This document shows, piece after piece, positions 53,733 to 62,992 of a stretch of 64,000 bases of DNA. The translations under genes were made by a program, and so were the position numbers. Origin of the DNA: CAYLHF01 sp964383365 (GTDB lineage Bacteria > Bacteroidota > Rhodothermia > Rhodothermales > UBA10348); contig CAYLHF010000004.1 of assembly GCA_964383365.1 (NCBI GenBank), forward strand, positions 62,001 to 126,000. Reading direction: 5' to 3'. The notes under the pieces are model-generated. The model had not been told where the DNA came from, did no database searches, and saw only the letters and a program-made list of their open reading frames with translations. The first letter of the stretch is position 1, and each line of letters begins with the position of its first letter.

Positions 53733-54131
53733 TTACTTTTCTATTTTGAGGGTTTTCTGGGATCGGCGGGCAGATCTTCTGTTCTTCTTCGTCCATGCCT
53801 CAAGAAGATCGCTCTGCTCGAGTGTCAACACGTCAGAGAGTTCGGTACGCATCGAGTCGAACATCGCGCTTCTGAGCCGCGAGGCATCCCTGAATACCTG
53901 TTTCAGTTCAAACTCGAACGCCGTCGCAATGCTATCAATTTTCTGACTTTGCACGTCGTCCGTTGGAGAAACGACATCCTGAACGATCTGGCTCAACGTA
54001 CCGCTGTTTCTTAGCGAATGCATTCGTTCAATGCGCTGATTATGTATGGCACTCCAGCCGAATCCACCCAGGAGTACACCCAGAATGAACGTACCCAGCA
54101 GTACCAGTACCGATTTCGATTTGGCATTCAT
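53733..54131 (-). CDS. Membrane-anchored periplasmic helical protein, CnrR/ZraP-like
   Basis: 132 aa. The N-terminal helix SVLVLLGTFILGVLLGGFGW is followed by a helical periplasmic part with QKIDSIATAFEFELKQVFRDASRLRSAMFDSMRTELSDVLTLEQ, where LTLEQ recalls the LTxxQ motif of the Spy/CpxP/CnrR group. It ends in a basic tail. It lies 5 nt after the putative anti-sigma gene, in an ECF-sigma operon. A sensor or chaperone-like role in envelope stress is likely by analogy with CnrYXH, but not shown. Confidence 0.65.
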   Translation of the reverse strand: MNAKSKSVLVLLGTFILGVLLGGFGWSAIHNQRIERMHSLRNSGTLSQIVQDVVSPTDDVQSQKIDSIATAFEFELKQVFRDASRLRSAMFDSMRTELSDVLTLEQSDLLEAWTKKNRRSARRSQKTLKIEK

Positions 54132-54136
54132 GATTT

Positions 54137-54523
54137 CTAACGCGATATGGATGCAATTTCATCGTCGTAGGCAGCCGCTAATGTCACGGGATGTAGACCA
54201 AGAACGACTTCAGTGGCACTCCGCTCCGATTCGTCGAAATGAGACTGACGGGCGTTAAAGAAAGCCAGTATTAGCACGAGCGCCATACCCAGTAAAAAGG
54301 CCGGTCTGAACCATACCATCCGGATTCCAGACCAGAGATCTTCGAACCTCCAGGATGGAGATCGCCGTCGACGAACGGCCCGAATGATTCGTTCCGTCAG
54401 AATGGCTGGAATGACATCTTCATTCTCTCCGTCCACCATAGCAACGAGGTGCGTTTGTAGTTCGGATTTGAATCCGCTAGAATCTGCATCTGACTCGTTT
54501 CGTGTGGTCGTATCCTGATTCAT
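54137..54523 (-). CDS. Putative anti-sigma factor (single-pass membrane protein)
   Basis: 128 aa: a cytosolic N-terminal part of about 75 residues with a basic stretch (ILTERIIRAVRRRRSPSW), one hydrophobic helix (FLLGMALVLILAFF, about 88-101) and a short periplasmic tail. No zinc-finger anti-sigma motif (HxxxCxxC) is present. Its ATG overlaps the ECF sigma stop (ATGA), the usual position of a cognate anti-sigma factor. Function is inferred from position and topology only. Confidence 0.6.
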   Translation of the reverse strand: MNQDTTTRNESDADSSGFKSELQTHLVAMVDGENEDVIPAILTERIIRAVRRRRSPSWRFEDLWSGIRMVWFRPAFLLGMALVLILAFFNARQSHFDESERSATEVVLGLHPVTLAAAYDDEIASISR

Positions 54524-55233
54524 ACGTGTTCCCCTCTGTCAGCTGCTGTTATTGGGTCTGAGTGACGTTCCTCGGCTGATCGCCGTGATTCTGATGTGGA
54601 CGAGAGCTGTTCTCGGAGCCTGACAACCGCTCGGTTCAGCCGCGAAAGGACCGTTCCGTATGGAACAGAGAGTACGTCCGATGTCTCCTGGGTGGAGAGA
54701 CCGTTGACGAGCCTGAGAACGACAACTGACCGTTGATTCGGGCTCAGTTTATCGATGGCCGCACGGAGATCCCGCCACTGTTCATTCCGGATGACCCGAC
54801 TGTCAGACGAGTCAGACGCCTGCGGGTGATTCTCTTCCCGATTGGCATCCCAGGGGACAAAAAATCTTCTTTTTCTTCTCCTGAGGCTATCCAGACATCG
54901 GTTTATCGCGATCCTGGTGATAAAGGTTTTGAGAGCCGCATCCCGTCTGAATTTTGGAAGAGCAGCATATAATCGAACGAAAGTCTCCTGGACCACATCG
55001 TCAACATCCATGGCATCACCGAGCATACCGCGAACCGTCTTCAGGACGATCGGTTGGTACCGTTGAACGAGTATCCGGAATCCAGGCTCATCCCCTTGTA
55101 TCGCCGCATCGATGAGCTCGAGGTCGGTAGAACGTACGGAGATCACACAATTGCGATCCGTTCGTAGCTCCGATGACCAACGATAATCAAGCGGTAACGG
55201 AAACGTGACGCTATGTTCGAGAACAAGACTCAT
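54520..55233 (-). CDS. ECF-type RNA polymerase sigma factor
   Basis: About 237 aa from ATG 55233. Region 2 is FRILVQRYQPIVLKTVRGMLGDAMDVDDVVQETFVRLYAALPKFRRDAALKTFITRIAINRCLDSLRRRKRR. Region 4 is AIDKLSPNQRSVVVLRLVNGLSTQETSDVLSVPYGTVLSRLNRAVVRLREQL. A GTG later (VISVRSTDLELIDAA) is an alternative start. A 100-N gap with identical 20-bp flanks lies immediately upstream; after collapse the ATG sits 19 nt behind the Spy-like stop. It probably directs transcription of its own operon, Spy-like protein through MacB. Confidence 0.9.
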   Translation of the reverse strand: MSLVLEHSVTFPLPLDYRWSSELRTDRNCVISVRSTDLELIDAAIQGDEPGFRILVQRYQPIVLKTVRGMLGDAMDVDDVVQETFVRLYAALPKFRRDAALKTFITRIAINRCLDSLRRRKRRFFVPWDANREENHPQASDSSDSRVIRNEQWRDLRAAIDKLSPNQRSVVVLRLVNGLSTQETSDVLSVPYGTVLSRLNRAVVRLREQLSSTSESRRSAEERHSDPITAADRGEHV

Positions 55234-55357
55234 AGGANNNNNNNNNNNNNNNNNNNNNNNNNNNNNNNNNNNNNNNNNNNNNNNNNNNNNNNNNNNNNNN
55301 NNNNNNNNNNNNNNNNNNNNNNNNNNNNNNNNNNNNNCGAGAACAAGACTCATAGGA
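55218..55357. repeat. 20-bp duplicated ends around a 100-N gap
   Basis: CGAGAACAAGACTCATAGGA is at 55218-55237 and at 55338-55357, touching the N run on both sides. As at the 55-bp cases, this looks like unmerged contig ends. Confidence 0.85.
55238..55337. other. Assembly gap of 100 N between sigma factor and Spy-like genes
   Basis: Placeholder; removing it with one 20-bp copy brings the two genes to operon spacing. Confidence 0.9.
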
Positions 55358-55372
55358 TTCGATTTCCATCAC

Positions 55373-55750
55373 CTAATTCTGACGCCGGCCTCCCGAGCGT
55401 CTGCCCTGCTGCTGATACCTCAGCAACCTGGTCATCTGGTCTTCTGTCAACACCTCTTTGAGCGCTTCATTAGCTTTCTCTGTCTGCGCCTGCATCTTCT
55501 TTCGAATCCCTTGCCGGTCTCCACCGTCCCGCATGGATCGAAATATTTCGACTTTCGCATCGGATGCATCTTTCATGATCTGGAGAAAGACCGGTTTCTG
55601 CTCGTCGGACAGGGCAAGTTTCTCTGCTATGTCAGCGATCTGCCTCTCCTGACGCTGCTGCATCTTTTCGGGAGTAAATCCGCCTCGTTGTGCGAATGCC
55701 GGCGTTGCGACCAGAATCAATATGGCTACAAGAATAATGGATCTTAACAT
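55373..55750 (-). CDS. Spy/LTxxQ-like periplasmic protein
   Basis: 125 aa with signal peptide MLRSIILVAILILVATPAFA. The mature part is helical and charged: QERQIADIAEKLALSDEQKPVFLQIMKDASDAK near residues 33-65, then LKEVLTEDQMTRLLRYQQQ, where LTEDQ is the LTxxQ motif of CpxP/Spy chaperones. It ends RRSGGRRQN. It probably binds unfolded envelope proteins or modulates a sensor. It is the first gene of the operon, ahead of the ECF sigma factor. The 190 nt upstream to cysS would hold the promoter; I see no clear ECF-type element. Confidence 0.8.
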   Translation of the reverse strand: MLRSIILVAILILVATPAFAQRGGFTPEKMQQRQERQIADIAEKLALSDEQKPVFLQIMKDASDAKVEIFRSMRDGGDRQGIRKKMQAQTEKANEALKEVLTEDQMTRLLRYQQQGRRSGGRRQN

Positions 55751-55963
55751 TTCTTTGAATGCGTTCGTTATAGAGTGAGTATAAAGGGACCCGTAGTCTA
55801 TTGACGAAACTTGAACGATTACATTCCATTAGCCAATCGAAATCCAGCGGCCCGGAGGGATCTTATTCGTAAGTTCAGACATCGTATCTTCGCGCTGTAC
55901 CCGTGTATTCTTCCATAGGTTACGTGTGTCGAATCATCCTGATTGATAAAGATTTCCGAGCAG

Positions 55964-57469
55964 TTGTCCAAAATATTCAGCATTTATAACACGCTCACCC
56001 GTTCCGTAGAACCTGTCACTACGCGTGATCCGGAGCACCTCAGATTCTACTCGTGTGGACCGACGGTGTATTCCTATGCGCATATAGGCAATTTTCGCTC
56101 GTTCCTGACCGCCGACTTGATCATGAGGACGGCAAAATCCGTCGGATGGGATGTTACGTACGCCACAAACATCACGGACGTAGGTCACCTGACCGATGAC
56201 GACCTCACGGATCCGACAGGGGAAGACCGGATGGTGCGGGCGCTGAAATCGAGTGAAGGAGAAGCGTTTTCCAATATCTGGGACCTGGCCCGATACTATA
56301 CGGGGGTACTTCTCGACGACTGGCAACAGTTGAACCTGCTTGAGCCCACCGTTCGGCCCAGAGCGACCGATCACATGCGAGAGCAGATCCATGCCGTTGA
56401 GCAACTCGTAGCGTCAGGTCACGCGTATGAAACCAGACAGGGACTCTACTTCGACGTTTCCAGCTTCAAAGATTACGGTCGGCTCTCCGGTAATCGGCTC
56501 GGCGACGATCTGGAGCAGCGCGTTCGGGAGGTTGTTCTGGATCCGGACAAAAAGGATCCGCGGGATTTCGCTCTCTGGAAGAAGGATGAGAATCACCTCA
56601 TGCAATGGCACAGCCCGTGGGGATGGGGATTCCCAGGATGGCATATCGAATGCTCGGTCATGGCTCAGACATATCTGGGGGAAGATATCGATCTCCATGC
56701 AGGTGGCGAAGACCTCATTTTTCCGCACCATGAATGCGAGATCGCCCAGAGCGAATCGTTAACCGGCAAACCATTCGCGCGACATTGGGTTCACACCCGG
56801 TTTTTGCAGGTCGAAGGAGAGAAAATGTCCAAACGCAGCGGTAATTTCTTGACCGTCCGAGACCTGGTTGCCCCTGAAAACGAAGGCGGTCGCGGGGTAG
56901 ATCCACTCGCTGTTCGTTTGACGTTGTTATCGGGCTACTATCGGAAGCCGTTCAATTTTACGTTCGACACGCTACGCGCCAATATCCGTCATCGGGAACG
57001 ATTTGTCGCGGCGCTGGCGCGAATCGACGATGCATTGGAATCGAATGTGGAAGGTAGCGATGTTTTTCAGGACAGGTTAACGGGCCAGTTCGATCGCGCC
57101 CGCGCCGCGATGCTCGACGATCTGAATACGCCTGAGGCCCTCGCAGCGACGCTGGAAGGCCTGAAAATGATTCTTGCTGAAGGAGAATCGTTAACGGCCG
57201 CATCGGCCGGCGCTGCCAGGAAGTGGATGGAACAGACAAATGCGCTGCTCGGCATCGTTTTTCATGATGATCCACAAGATGTCGAGACGGCTTCGGACAC
57301 GAGTCTGGCCGATGAAGTCGAGCAGCTACTCGCGGAGAGAAGCCGGGCTCGTGCCGAGAAGAACTTCAAGCTGGCCGATGAAATTCGTGACCGACTGGCC
57401 GCATTACATGTTGAAGTCATGGACACGCCGTCCGGACCAAAGTGGAAAAAGCTTGCGTCAACCCTTTAG
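55964..57469 (+). CDS. cysS: Cysteinyl-tRNA synthetase
   Basis: Class I enzyme charging tRNA-Cys. FYSCGPTVYSYAHIGNFRSFLTADLI has the zinc-ligand Cys and the HIGH-like HIGN. GWHIECSVMAQTYLG and EDLIFPHHECEIAQSE hold other zinc ligands, and KMSKRSGN is the KMSKS loop. I place the start at TTG 55964 (MSKIFSIYNTLTR), matching family N-termini. Another TTG at 55943 adds seven residues, and neither has a strong ribosome site. Length is 501 aa. It ends 44 nt before the HhH-GPD gene. Confidence 0.95.
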   Translation: MSKIFSIYNTLTRSVEPVTTRDPEHLRFYSCGPTVYSYAHIGNFRSFLTADLIMRTAKSVGWDVTYATNITDVGHLTDDDLTDPTGEDRMVRALKSSEGEAFSNIWDLARYYTGVLLDDWQQLNLLEPTVRPRATDHMREQIHAVEQLVASGHAYETRQGLYFDVSSFKDYGRLSGNRLGDDLEQRVREVVLDPDKKDPRDFALWKKDENHLMQWHSPWGWGFPGWHIECSVMAQTYLGEDIDLHAGGEDLIFPHHECEIAQSESLTGKPFARHWVHTRFLQVEGEKMSKRSGNFLTVRDLVAPENEGGRGVDPLAVRLTLLSGYYRKPFNFTFDTLRANIRHRERFVAALARIDDALESNVEGSDVFQDRLTGQFDRARAAMLDDLNTPEALAATLEGLKMILAEGESLTAASAGAARKWMEQTNALLGIVFHDDPQDVETASDTSLADEVEQLLAERSRARAEKNFKLADEIRDRLAALHVEVMDTPSGPKWKKLASTL

Positions 57470-57513
57470 CCAGTCACCTTCCCGCACGTTCCAACAACAC
57501 CCAACCACAGCCC

Positions 57514-58041
57514 ATGCCCGCACCCATCACGCTCCTGGACTACGGATCACTCGAAGGAGGACTCGTCCGCATGATGGATCGATTCCGAAATGACGGCACG
57601 CTCATCGGAGACGAGAAGTCTGATGAATTTATCCGACGGAGCCCGGCCGGTGCACTTCTGGGCATGCTTTTCGATCAGCGCGTACGGGCAGAATATGCAT
57701 TTACCGGTCCCATTCGACTTCATGAAAGGCTGGGGCACCTCGACTTCTCACGAATCGCCAGCATGGATGAAGACGCTCTCCGGGAACGATTTGCCGAGAA
57801 ACCCGCTGTTCATCGCTTCACCAATAAAATGGCTGCCATGACGCAGGCAGTTGCCACCCATATTGTCGAACATTACGAAGGAGATGCGTCCAAACTCTGG
57901 AACGATGAGGCGCCGTTCCCGGAAATTCAGAAGCGTCTGCGGGCAATTCCCGGCTTTGGGCCACAGAAGGCCTACAAGATGAAATTCGTCCTTCATTATT
58001 TCGGATACAGGGATTTCACCGGAGACTCGTCGTCGATGTAG
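57514..58041 (+). CDS. HhH-GPD family protein, endonuclease III-like
   Basis: 175 aa from MPAPITLLDYGS; the frame extends upstream to 57442 into the cysS end without support. SPAGALLGMLFDQRVRAEYAFTGP near residues 38-61 resembles the family opening. The helix-hairpin-helix is RLRAIPGFGPQKAYKMKFVLHYFG near 143-166, followed by a Asp-containing FTGD, where glycosylases have a catalytic Asp. No iron-sulphur Cys cluster is visible. It belongs to a short, poorly studied HhH-GPD group likely to act on damaged DNA bases. Confidence 0.75.
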   Translation: MPAPITLLDYGSLEGGLVRMMDRFRNDGTLIGDEKSDEFIRRSPAGALLGMLFDQRVRAEYAFTGPIRLHERLGHLDFSRIASMDEDALRERFAEKPAVHRFTNKMAAMTQAVATHIVEHYEGDASKLWNDEAPFPEIQKRLRAIPGFGPQKAYKMKFVLHYFGYRDFTGDSSSM

Positions 58042-58064
58042 TCGCACGGAAGACGGGCCTGTAT

Positions 58065-58796
58065 TCAGATCTGACTGTTCCATGCCTGGTCCCAGAAGAG
58101 GTACTCGTACCCGACACTGAGTCTGAATTGTTCGATCGCCGCCGATCGATACATATCGGCAATTTCCAGGTCAGCCTGCCGCTGGAGGTGAGCCAACAAA
58201 TCGTTGGTATAGTGAAGAAATGAGGGGTCTGCGTACATCTTCAACCAGTCGCAATACGGATGGTCTTCCGGAATGTCGCCCACTTCATTCATTATCTGAA
58301 GCCCCAGATCCGAATAGATCCACGCGCATGGAGTCAGCGCGGCGATCGCCTCGAGCAGTGTCCCCGATCTGGCAACGGTAAGCAGATGATTCTGATAGGC
58401 CCGATTGTCAGGGGATAGCGCCATCGTCGCAATCTGCTTCGCGTCGTATCCCAACTGCTTTCCGTATTCCTCATGCAACTGCCGTTCGACGACGATTGCC
58501 AGCCGGGCACCCTCGATAAACCACATCTTGTCTTCCGGTGAACGCATCCTGACGGAGATGAGAGAACACGTATCGGCATAGGCTTCGAGATACCGCGCGT
58601 CCTGCATCTGATAATATCGAAACCGGTCTGGATCCAGTGAACCGTCTATCAGTGCTCGGACAAACGGGTGTGATTCGGCTCGCACCCACTCCTGCTGTGA
58701 GCGCGAGAAACACTCCCTCGCAAACGGTGGAACCGTGAACACGGATGAGAGTGCAGACGGGGATTCTGATCGTACCAATTTTTTGCTCAATTTCAT
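58065..58796 (-). CDS. tenA: TenA-family protein (thiaminase II / aminopyrimidine hydrolase)
   Basis: 243 aa. FRYYQMQDARYLEAYADTCSLI near residues 59-80 and EAIAALTPCAWIYSDLG near 147-163 (catalytic Cys in ALTPCxW) are the TenA signature. Acidic residues near the end (ADMYRSAAIEQFRLSVGYEYLFWDQAW) match the C-terminal helix. It salvages thiamine breakdown products for thiamine synthesis. The first 30 residues are an extra polar leader. No other thi genes or riboswitch are seen around it. It lies 59 nt downstream of the large sensor kinase. Confidence 0.88.
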   Translation of the reverse strand: MKLSKKLVRSESPSALSSVFTVPPFARECFSRSQQEWVRAESHPFVRALIDGSLDPDRFRYYQMQDARYLEAYADTCSLISVRMRSPEDKMWFIEGARLAIVVERQLHEEYGKQLGYDAKQIATMALSPDNRAYQNHLLTVARSGTLLEAIAALTPCAWIYSDLGLQIMNEVGDIPEDHPYCDWLKMYADPSFLHYTNDLLAHLQRQADLEIADMYRSAAIEQFRLSVGYEYLFWDQAWNSQI

Positions 58797-58855
58797 TTGT
58801 CCGTCGACTGGACATGAACGCTATCAGCCTTCCTCATAGCTGTGAAACAATGATA

Positions 58856-61800
58856 TCAGGTCGTCGAATCGGATCGCATTTCGGCCCGAAGTCTGATCCA
58901 GAACGTCGTTCCTTCTGCGGACGTGTCGAACCCGATCTCCCCGTCCATATCCTCGATCGTTTTCTGTGTGAGGGCGAGTCCCAGGCCCGTACCACTCGTC
59001 TTTGTTGAAAAACTGGGTACAAAAATTTTATCCCACAATTCCGGTGGTATTCCTTCCCCATTGTCCCGAATGCGTGTCACCACAATCCCTGCTTTCCCAC
59101 TATTCGACTCCCATTCTGTCGAGAGCTCGACGAGGCCGTCCCGATCGCGGGGAATCGCCTGGGCCGCATTCTTGATCAGGTTGATGAATACACGGCGTAA
59201 GGCCTGACGGTCGCCCGTTACGATTGGTACATCTCCGGAAAGTTCCAACTTGATACCGATATCCGCCTCATTGACCATCAGGGAAGTCGCTTCTTCAATT
59301 ACTGCGTTTAATTCAAGCGGCTCGAACCGGTGTCGGGGCATTCGACCGAAGCTGGAAAACTCGTCCGCAATCCGGGCGAGGGCGTCGATCTGTTCAATCA
59401 GGACGCCGGTGGTCCGTCCAAATTTTACTTCAAATTCCTCGACCTTCTTCTCACTATCGCTTGTCCCGGTCTTCTGAAATGCTGACCGGAGATGTTGAAT
59501 CGACAGTTTCATCGGAGTCAGAGGATTCTTTATTTCGTGTGCGACCTGTCTCGCCATTTCCCTCCAGGCCAGTTGACGCTCCTGCCGGGCGAGCAGTCCG
59601 CGGCTTTCCACGATCTGTTCCTGCATCGCATTGAACGTATCGACCAGGTCTCCGATTTCATCCCGTGATCGAACTTCCCCTATAGACTCAAATCTTCCCT
59701 CAGCCACGGCCTGCAGTCCAGAACGCAATCGTTCAATCGGCCTTGTAAGTGCATTGGCCAGTGCCGCTGCCGTCACCATCACGGCCAGGACCAGCAATAG
59801 AAGAGCTCCGAACAAATAGGCGACCGTCCTGGCTCGCTCCTCTTCAATTCGCTCTCGTTCGGGTAATGTCGGTAGGGCGACCACGTAGCGGGGTTGACCA
59901 TTCTCATCGACAAGTGCTCGATATCCGGCTTTATACGTGAATGAGCCAAGCATCTGATCCACGGTCACAAATCTAAAACCATCGAAGAACAGCGCCTCAT
60001 ACGCCCTCGTGGGCAATCTGCTATCGATAAGACGCTCTTGTACCAGTCTGGTTTGTGTGGTCCTGGAAAGATCGACCCCCCGGTAGACATTCAGATCCAG
60101 CCCAAGACGAACCGAGAGCGAATCAAGGTTCGTTCTCTCCAGAACATTGTACGGCAATTCGTCACGAGTAGCCTCGGCAGCGAGGGTGTCTTCCACTCGC
60201 TCAAGATGCTGCCTCAGCCAACTTTCGACGGCACGATCATTTTCTCCGGTAACGACGCTCAGACCGGCCCATCCCATAGCGGCTACGGTCACGGCTCCAA
60301 CAACGAAAAAGGCATTCAACACCTTGTCTCTGAAATGGACCCTGGGCGCCGGTAACAGTCCTCGGTAGAAACGCCAGACGAGGCCTACAAGATAGATGGG
60401 AAGACCCAACAGAAGTCCAGCTACGGTCACGCGCAGGAGATAGAACAGGTGATCGAAGAAACTGATCGCCGGCACCCGCACCGCTATGATCGGCCTGGCT
60501 GCTTCAAGTGTCGTCGAATTGACTGTATCTGAATATCTGTAATAGGTCAGGTATTTTCGGTCACGAATCCTTTCATCACGCCAGATCTCATCCTTCTCCA
60601 GTAAATCTTTCGAGACGGACGCATCGAGCGAATAACGTCCAAAACTGCGACCATAGCTTCTCACCAGGACGCCTCCCCGAAATTCAGCCAATGAGAAACT
60701 GCCGAAGCTGTCCACATAGTTCCCCGTCGGTGCCAGGACTCGCGGAAATGGTTCCACGCCCGGTCTGGAAGTGGAACTCGGTTCGGCCCGGGCAAGCAGC
60801 CATCCGACCCGCTTCCCGCGATGGTTCACCGGCGTAAATCCTACGTAGACGAATCGTTCACGCTCTCGACGGCCGGTCATTTTTTCGATGAGAACACCGG
60901 TATCTCCCTGCTCCACGTACATGTCGTAAAGCAAATCATAATCATCGCGGTCCAGATTGTCGAGAGATGATCTGCTGCTTCGAATCGGAGACTCCGTGTA
61001 TCGGGCGGACGGTCGCCCTTCCGGGTCGAGGACGGAAAGCGTTAAGTCATGGGTACCCAGAGCCGCCACAAGTTGTCCGCGAGTGGCAGCCTCTACGACC
61101 GAATCGAGACGAGCACTACCCGAATCGAGACGACCACTACTGACATTGAGCCCGCGATCTACGAGCGTTGAAAAATTCGGGTCATCCCCTTTCGCCAGAA
61201 GTTGACCGAGGGCGAACATGACCCTCGAATCCATATCGTCGTCAAAAGATGACGAGGCAAGATGCATGCGAAGATGTCGTTGCGTGTTAAGTCCGTTCTC
61301 CAGAATCGGATAGAGCAGAATGGAAAAAAGGACAACGCTCGGAACGACTGTTCGAAGATGAAGCCAGTCCGCGAGCCGATCCGATTTCATGGGGCTCGCG
61401 AATGCCACCAGATATACCGAGACGATGAAGAGCAGGGTCGCCGGTAGCGGTAATATCATCCGCAGATCGGTGAGTAGAAACACTGCTACGACACCTGCGC
61501 AAACAGAAAATACTCCAAGTCCAATTCGGGAGCGTGTGATGCGCGGCCGAAATCGAGGCCGGTAGAATAAATGAAGGCACATCCAGAACATTCTTGCCGA
61601 AAAAAATAGCGCAGCAAAAGCAACCATCAACAAGCCGATGAAAATCAACAGGACCAGTTGTTGTGGAAACAGGTTTGACCGTTCAAAATAGTCCAGCGTG
61701 CTATCCAGGACGGCACTTCGAGCGATGTGAGCAAGAAATGACAGGGTCAGTACGGAGACGATCGAATGAGAGAAAAAAACGATCGTCAGCCACCGGTCTA

Positions 61801-62992
61801 CCGCTTTTGGATCTATGGATTCGTCGTCGGGAAGTCGAGCCAGAAAAGAGATTCGCATCGGCTCCGTGACTCGTACGAGAAGGAAAACAAGGAATACAAC
61901 GAAAATCGATGTAACCAGGAGATCGCCCGTCGTTGCGATCAATCCATACCCGTATCCCGATGCAAAATGCTGAGCGTCGAAGAGCGGGGCCAGTGGTGTC
62001 TTGCCCTGCTGCCAGCGGCCAGGTACCTCCGTCAGGATTAAAAGGTACCTGACAACAATAGCGGTAAGGGAAAAGACGAGATAGCGAATGGCACTGATCC
62101 CGTTCGATGAGTCCGTATGGCTCACCATAACCCACTTCCAGAGCCACACCAGAAGAACACCGAGGGCCAGAAGCATCCATAGTGTCAGCAGGTCCGAGTA
62201 CCGTTTCTCTACCTGCCGTGCGAGTTCGTCTGACCCCGGGGGTTCAACCGTTACCCGCATCAGCGGATTGCCCGTCAAGCCGAATAAGACTCTCGTGGAG
62301 ACGGCACCCGTGATCGCACTCGACCCTGCGGTGAACAAGTCAACCTGAACCGGGAGACCCGTTAATCGGGTCCAATCTTCGTCAATCGTATAGTCCCGCA
62401 AGAATTCATTTCGGATCGGAACGTGTTTTACAATCATTCGAAGCATTCGAATGGCGCCGACCGTCTCGACACCATCCCGAACGGGTATCCAGACCACCAA
62501 CGCGGAGTAAATGGCCCCATCCTGCACGATTTCAGAGGTTGAATGGTCCAAGAATCCGACGCGCTCCGGCCCTGCATCCATGGGCATCCCGGCTCCGCTC
62601 CATCCGACGAGCCGCGGTTTGGGGTCATATATCTCAATGGTTGCATATGCTGATCGATCGTACGCCGCCAGATAATGGGTCAAACCCTCCCTGCCGGATT
62701 CATTCCCGGCGTGAATATTACGGAGGTTTCGAATAATCGTCCGCTCTCCGGCCAGCCTGGACCCTTCGGACGCGATCGTCTCCTGCAGTTCAGAAAAAGA
62801 ATGCTCAATCTGATCCAGGCCTGCTCGGACCGCCACCACCTGAAGCTCTTCCGCGTGTTTGCGCGTATAATCGAGTTCTCTGGCCTGCAATATCCACGTA
62901 ACGAGCGCGGCGAGACCCAGGACTCCCAGTACGATCAGAAACACACGCGATCGCGAAGTAGAAAAAAAAGATCCCGATACGGATTGGTTCAT
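58856..62992 (-). CDS. Large multipass sensor histidine kinase, NtrY-like C-terminus
   Basis: 1378 aa. An N-terminal helix (VFLIVLGVLGLAALVTWIL) precedes a periplasmic sensor of about 230 residues. Seven or more helices follow between about 270 and 590, then a second extracytoplasmic region, two more helices near 860-920, a third extracytoplasmic region, and a final helix near 1070. A HAMP domain (ALTRPIERLRSGLQAVAEGRFESIGEVRSRDEIGDLVDTFNAM) leads to the His box WREMARQVAHEIKNPLTPMKLS (His about 1151). The ATPase includes NLIKNAAQA and GTGLGLALTQKTIED. No response regulator is adjacent. Its ATG overlaps the DUF4783 stop. Confidence 0.9.
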   Translation of the reverse strand: MNQSVSGSFFSTSRSRVFLIVLGVLGLAALVTWILQARELDYTRKHAEELQVVAVRAGLDQIEHSFSELQETIASEGSRLAGERTIIRNLRNIHAGNESGREGLTHYLAAYDRSAYATIEIYDPKPRLVGWSGAGMPMDAGPERVGFLDHSTSEIVQDGAIYSALVVWIPVRDGVETVGAIRMLRMIVKHVPIRNEFLRDYTIDEDWTRLTGLPVQVDLFTAGSSAITGAVSTRVLFGLTGNPLMRVTVEPPGSDELARQVEKRYSDLLTLWMLLALGVLLVWLWKWVMVSHTDSSNGISAIRYLVFSLTAIVVRYLLILTEVPGRWQQGKTPLAPLFDAQHFASGYGYGLIATTGDLLVTSIFVVFLVFLLVRVTEPMRISFLARLPDDESIDPKAVDRWLTIVFFSHSIVSVLTLSFLAHIARSAVLDSTLDYFERSNLFPQQLVLLIFIGLLMVAFAALFFSARMFWMCLHLFYRPRFRPRITRSRIGLGVFSVCAGVVAVFLLTDLRMILPLPATLLFIVSVYLVAFASPMKSDRLADWLHLRTVVPSVVLFSILLYPILENGLNTQRHLRMHLASSSFDDDMDSRVMFALGQLLAKGDDPNFSTLVDRGLNVSSGRLDSGSARLDSVVEAATRGQLVAALGTHDLTLSVLDPEGRPSARYTESPIRSSRSSLDNLDRDDYDLLYDMYVEQGDTGVLIEKMTGRRERERFVYVGFTPVNHRGKRVGWLLARAEPSSTSRPGVEPFPRVLAPTGNYVDSFGSFSLAEFRGGVLVRSYGRSFGRYSLDASVSKDLLEKDEIWRDERIRDRKYLTYYRYSDTVNSTTLEAARPIIAVRVPAISFFDHLFYLLRVTVAGLLLGLPIYLVGLVWRFYRGLLPAPRVHFRDKVLNAFFVVGAVTVAAMGWAGLSVVTGENDRAVESWLRQHLERVEDTLAAEATRDELPYNVLERTNLDSLSVRLGLDLNVYRGVDLSRTTQTRLVQERLIDSRLPTRAYEALFFDGFRFVTVDQMLGSFTYKAGYRALVDENGQPRYVVALPTLPERERIEEERARTVAYLFGALLLLVLAVMVTAAALANALTRPIERLRSGLQAVAEGRFESIGEVRSRDEIGDLVDTFNAMQEQIVESRGLLARQERQLAWREMARQVAHEIKNPLTPMKLSIQHLRSAFQKTGTSDSEKKVEEFEVKFGRTTGVLIEQIDALARIADEFSSFGRMPRHRFEPLELNAVIEEATSLMVNEADIGIKLELSGDVPIVTGDRQALRRVFINLIKNAAQAIPRDRDGLVELSTEWESNSGKAGIVVTRIRDNGEGIPPELWDKIFVPSFSTKTSGTGLGLALTQKTIEDMDGEIGFDTSAEGTTFWIRLRAEMRSDSTT

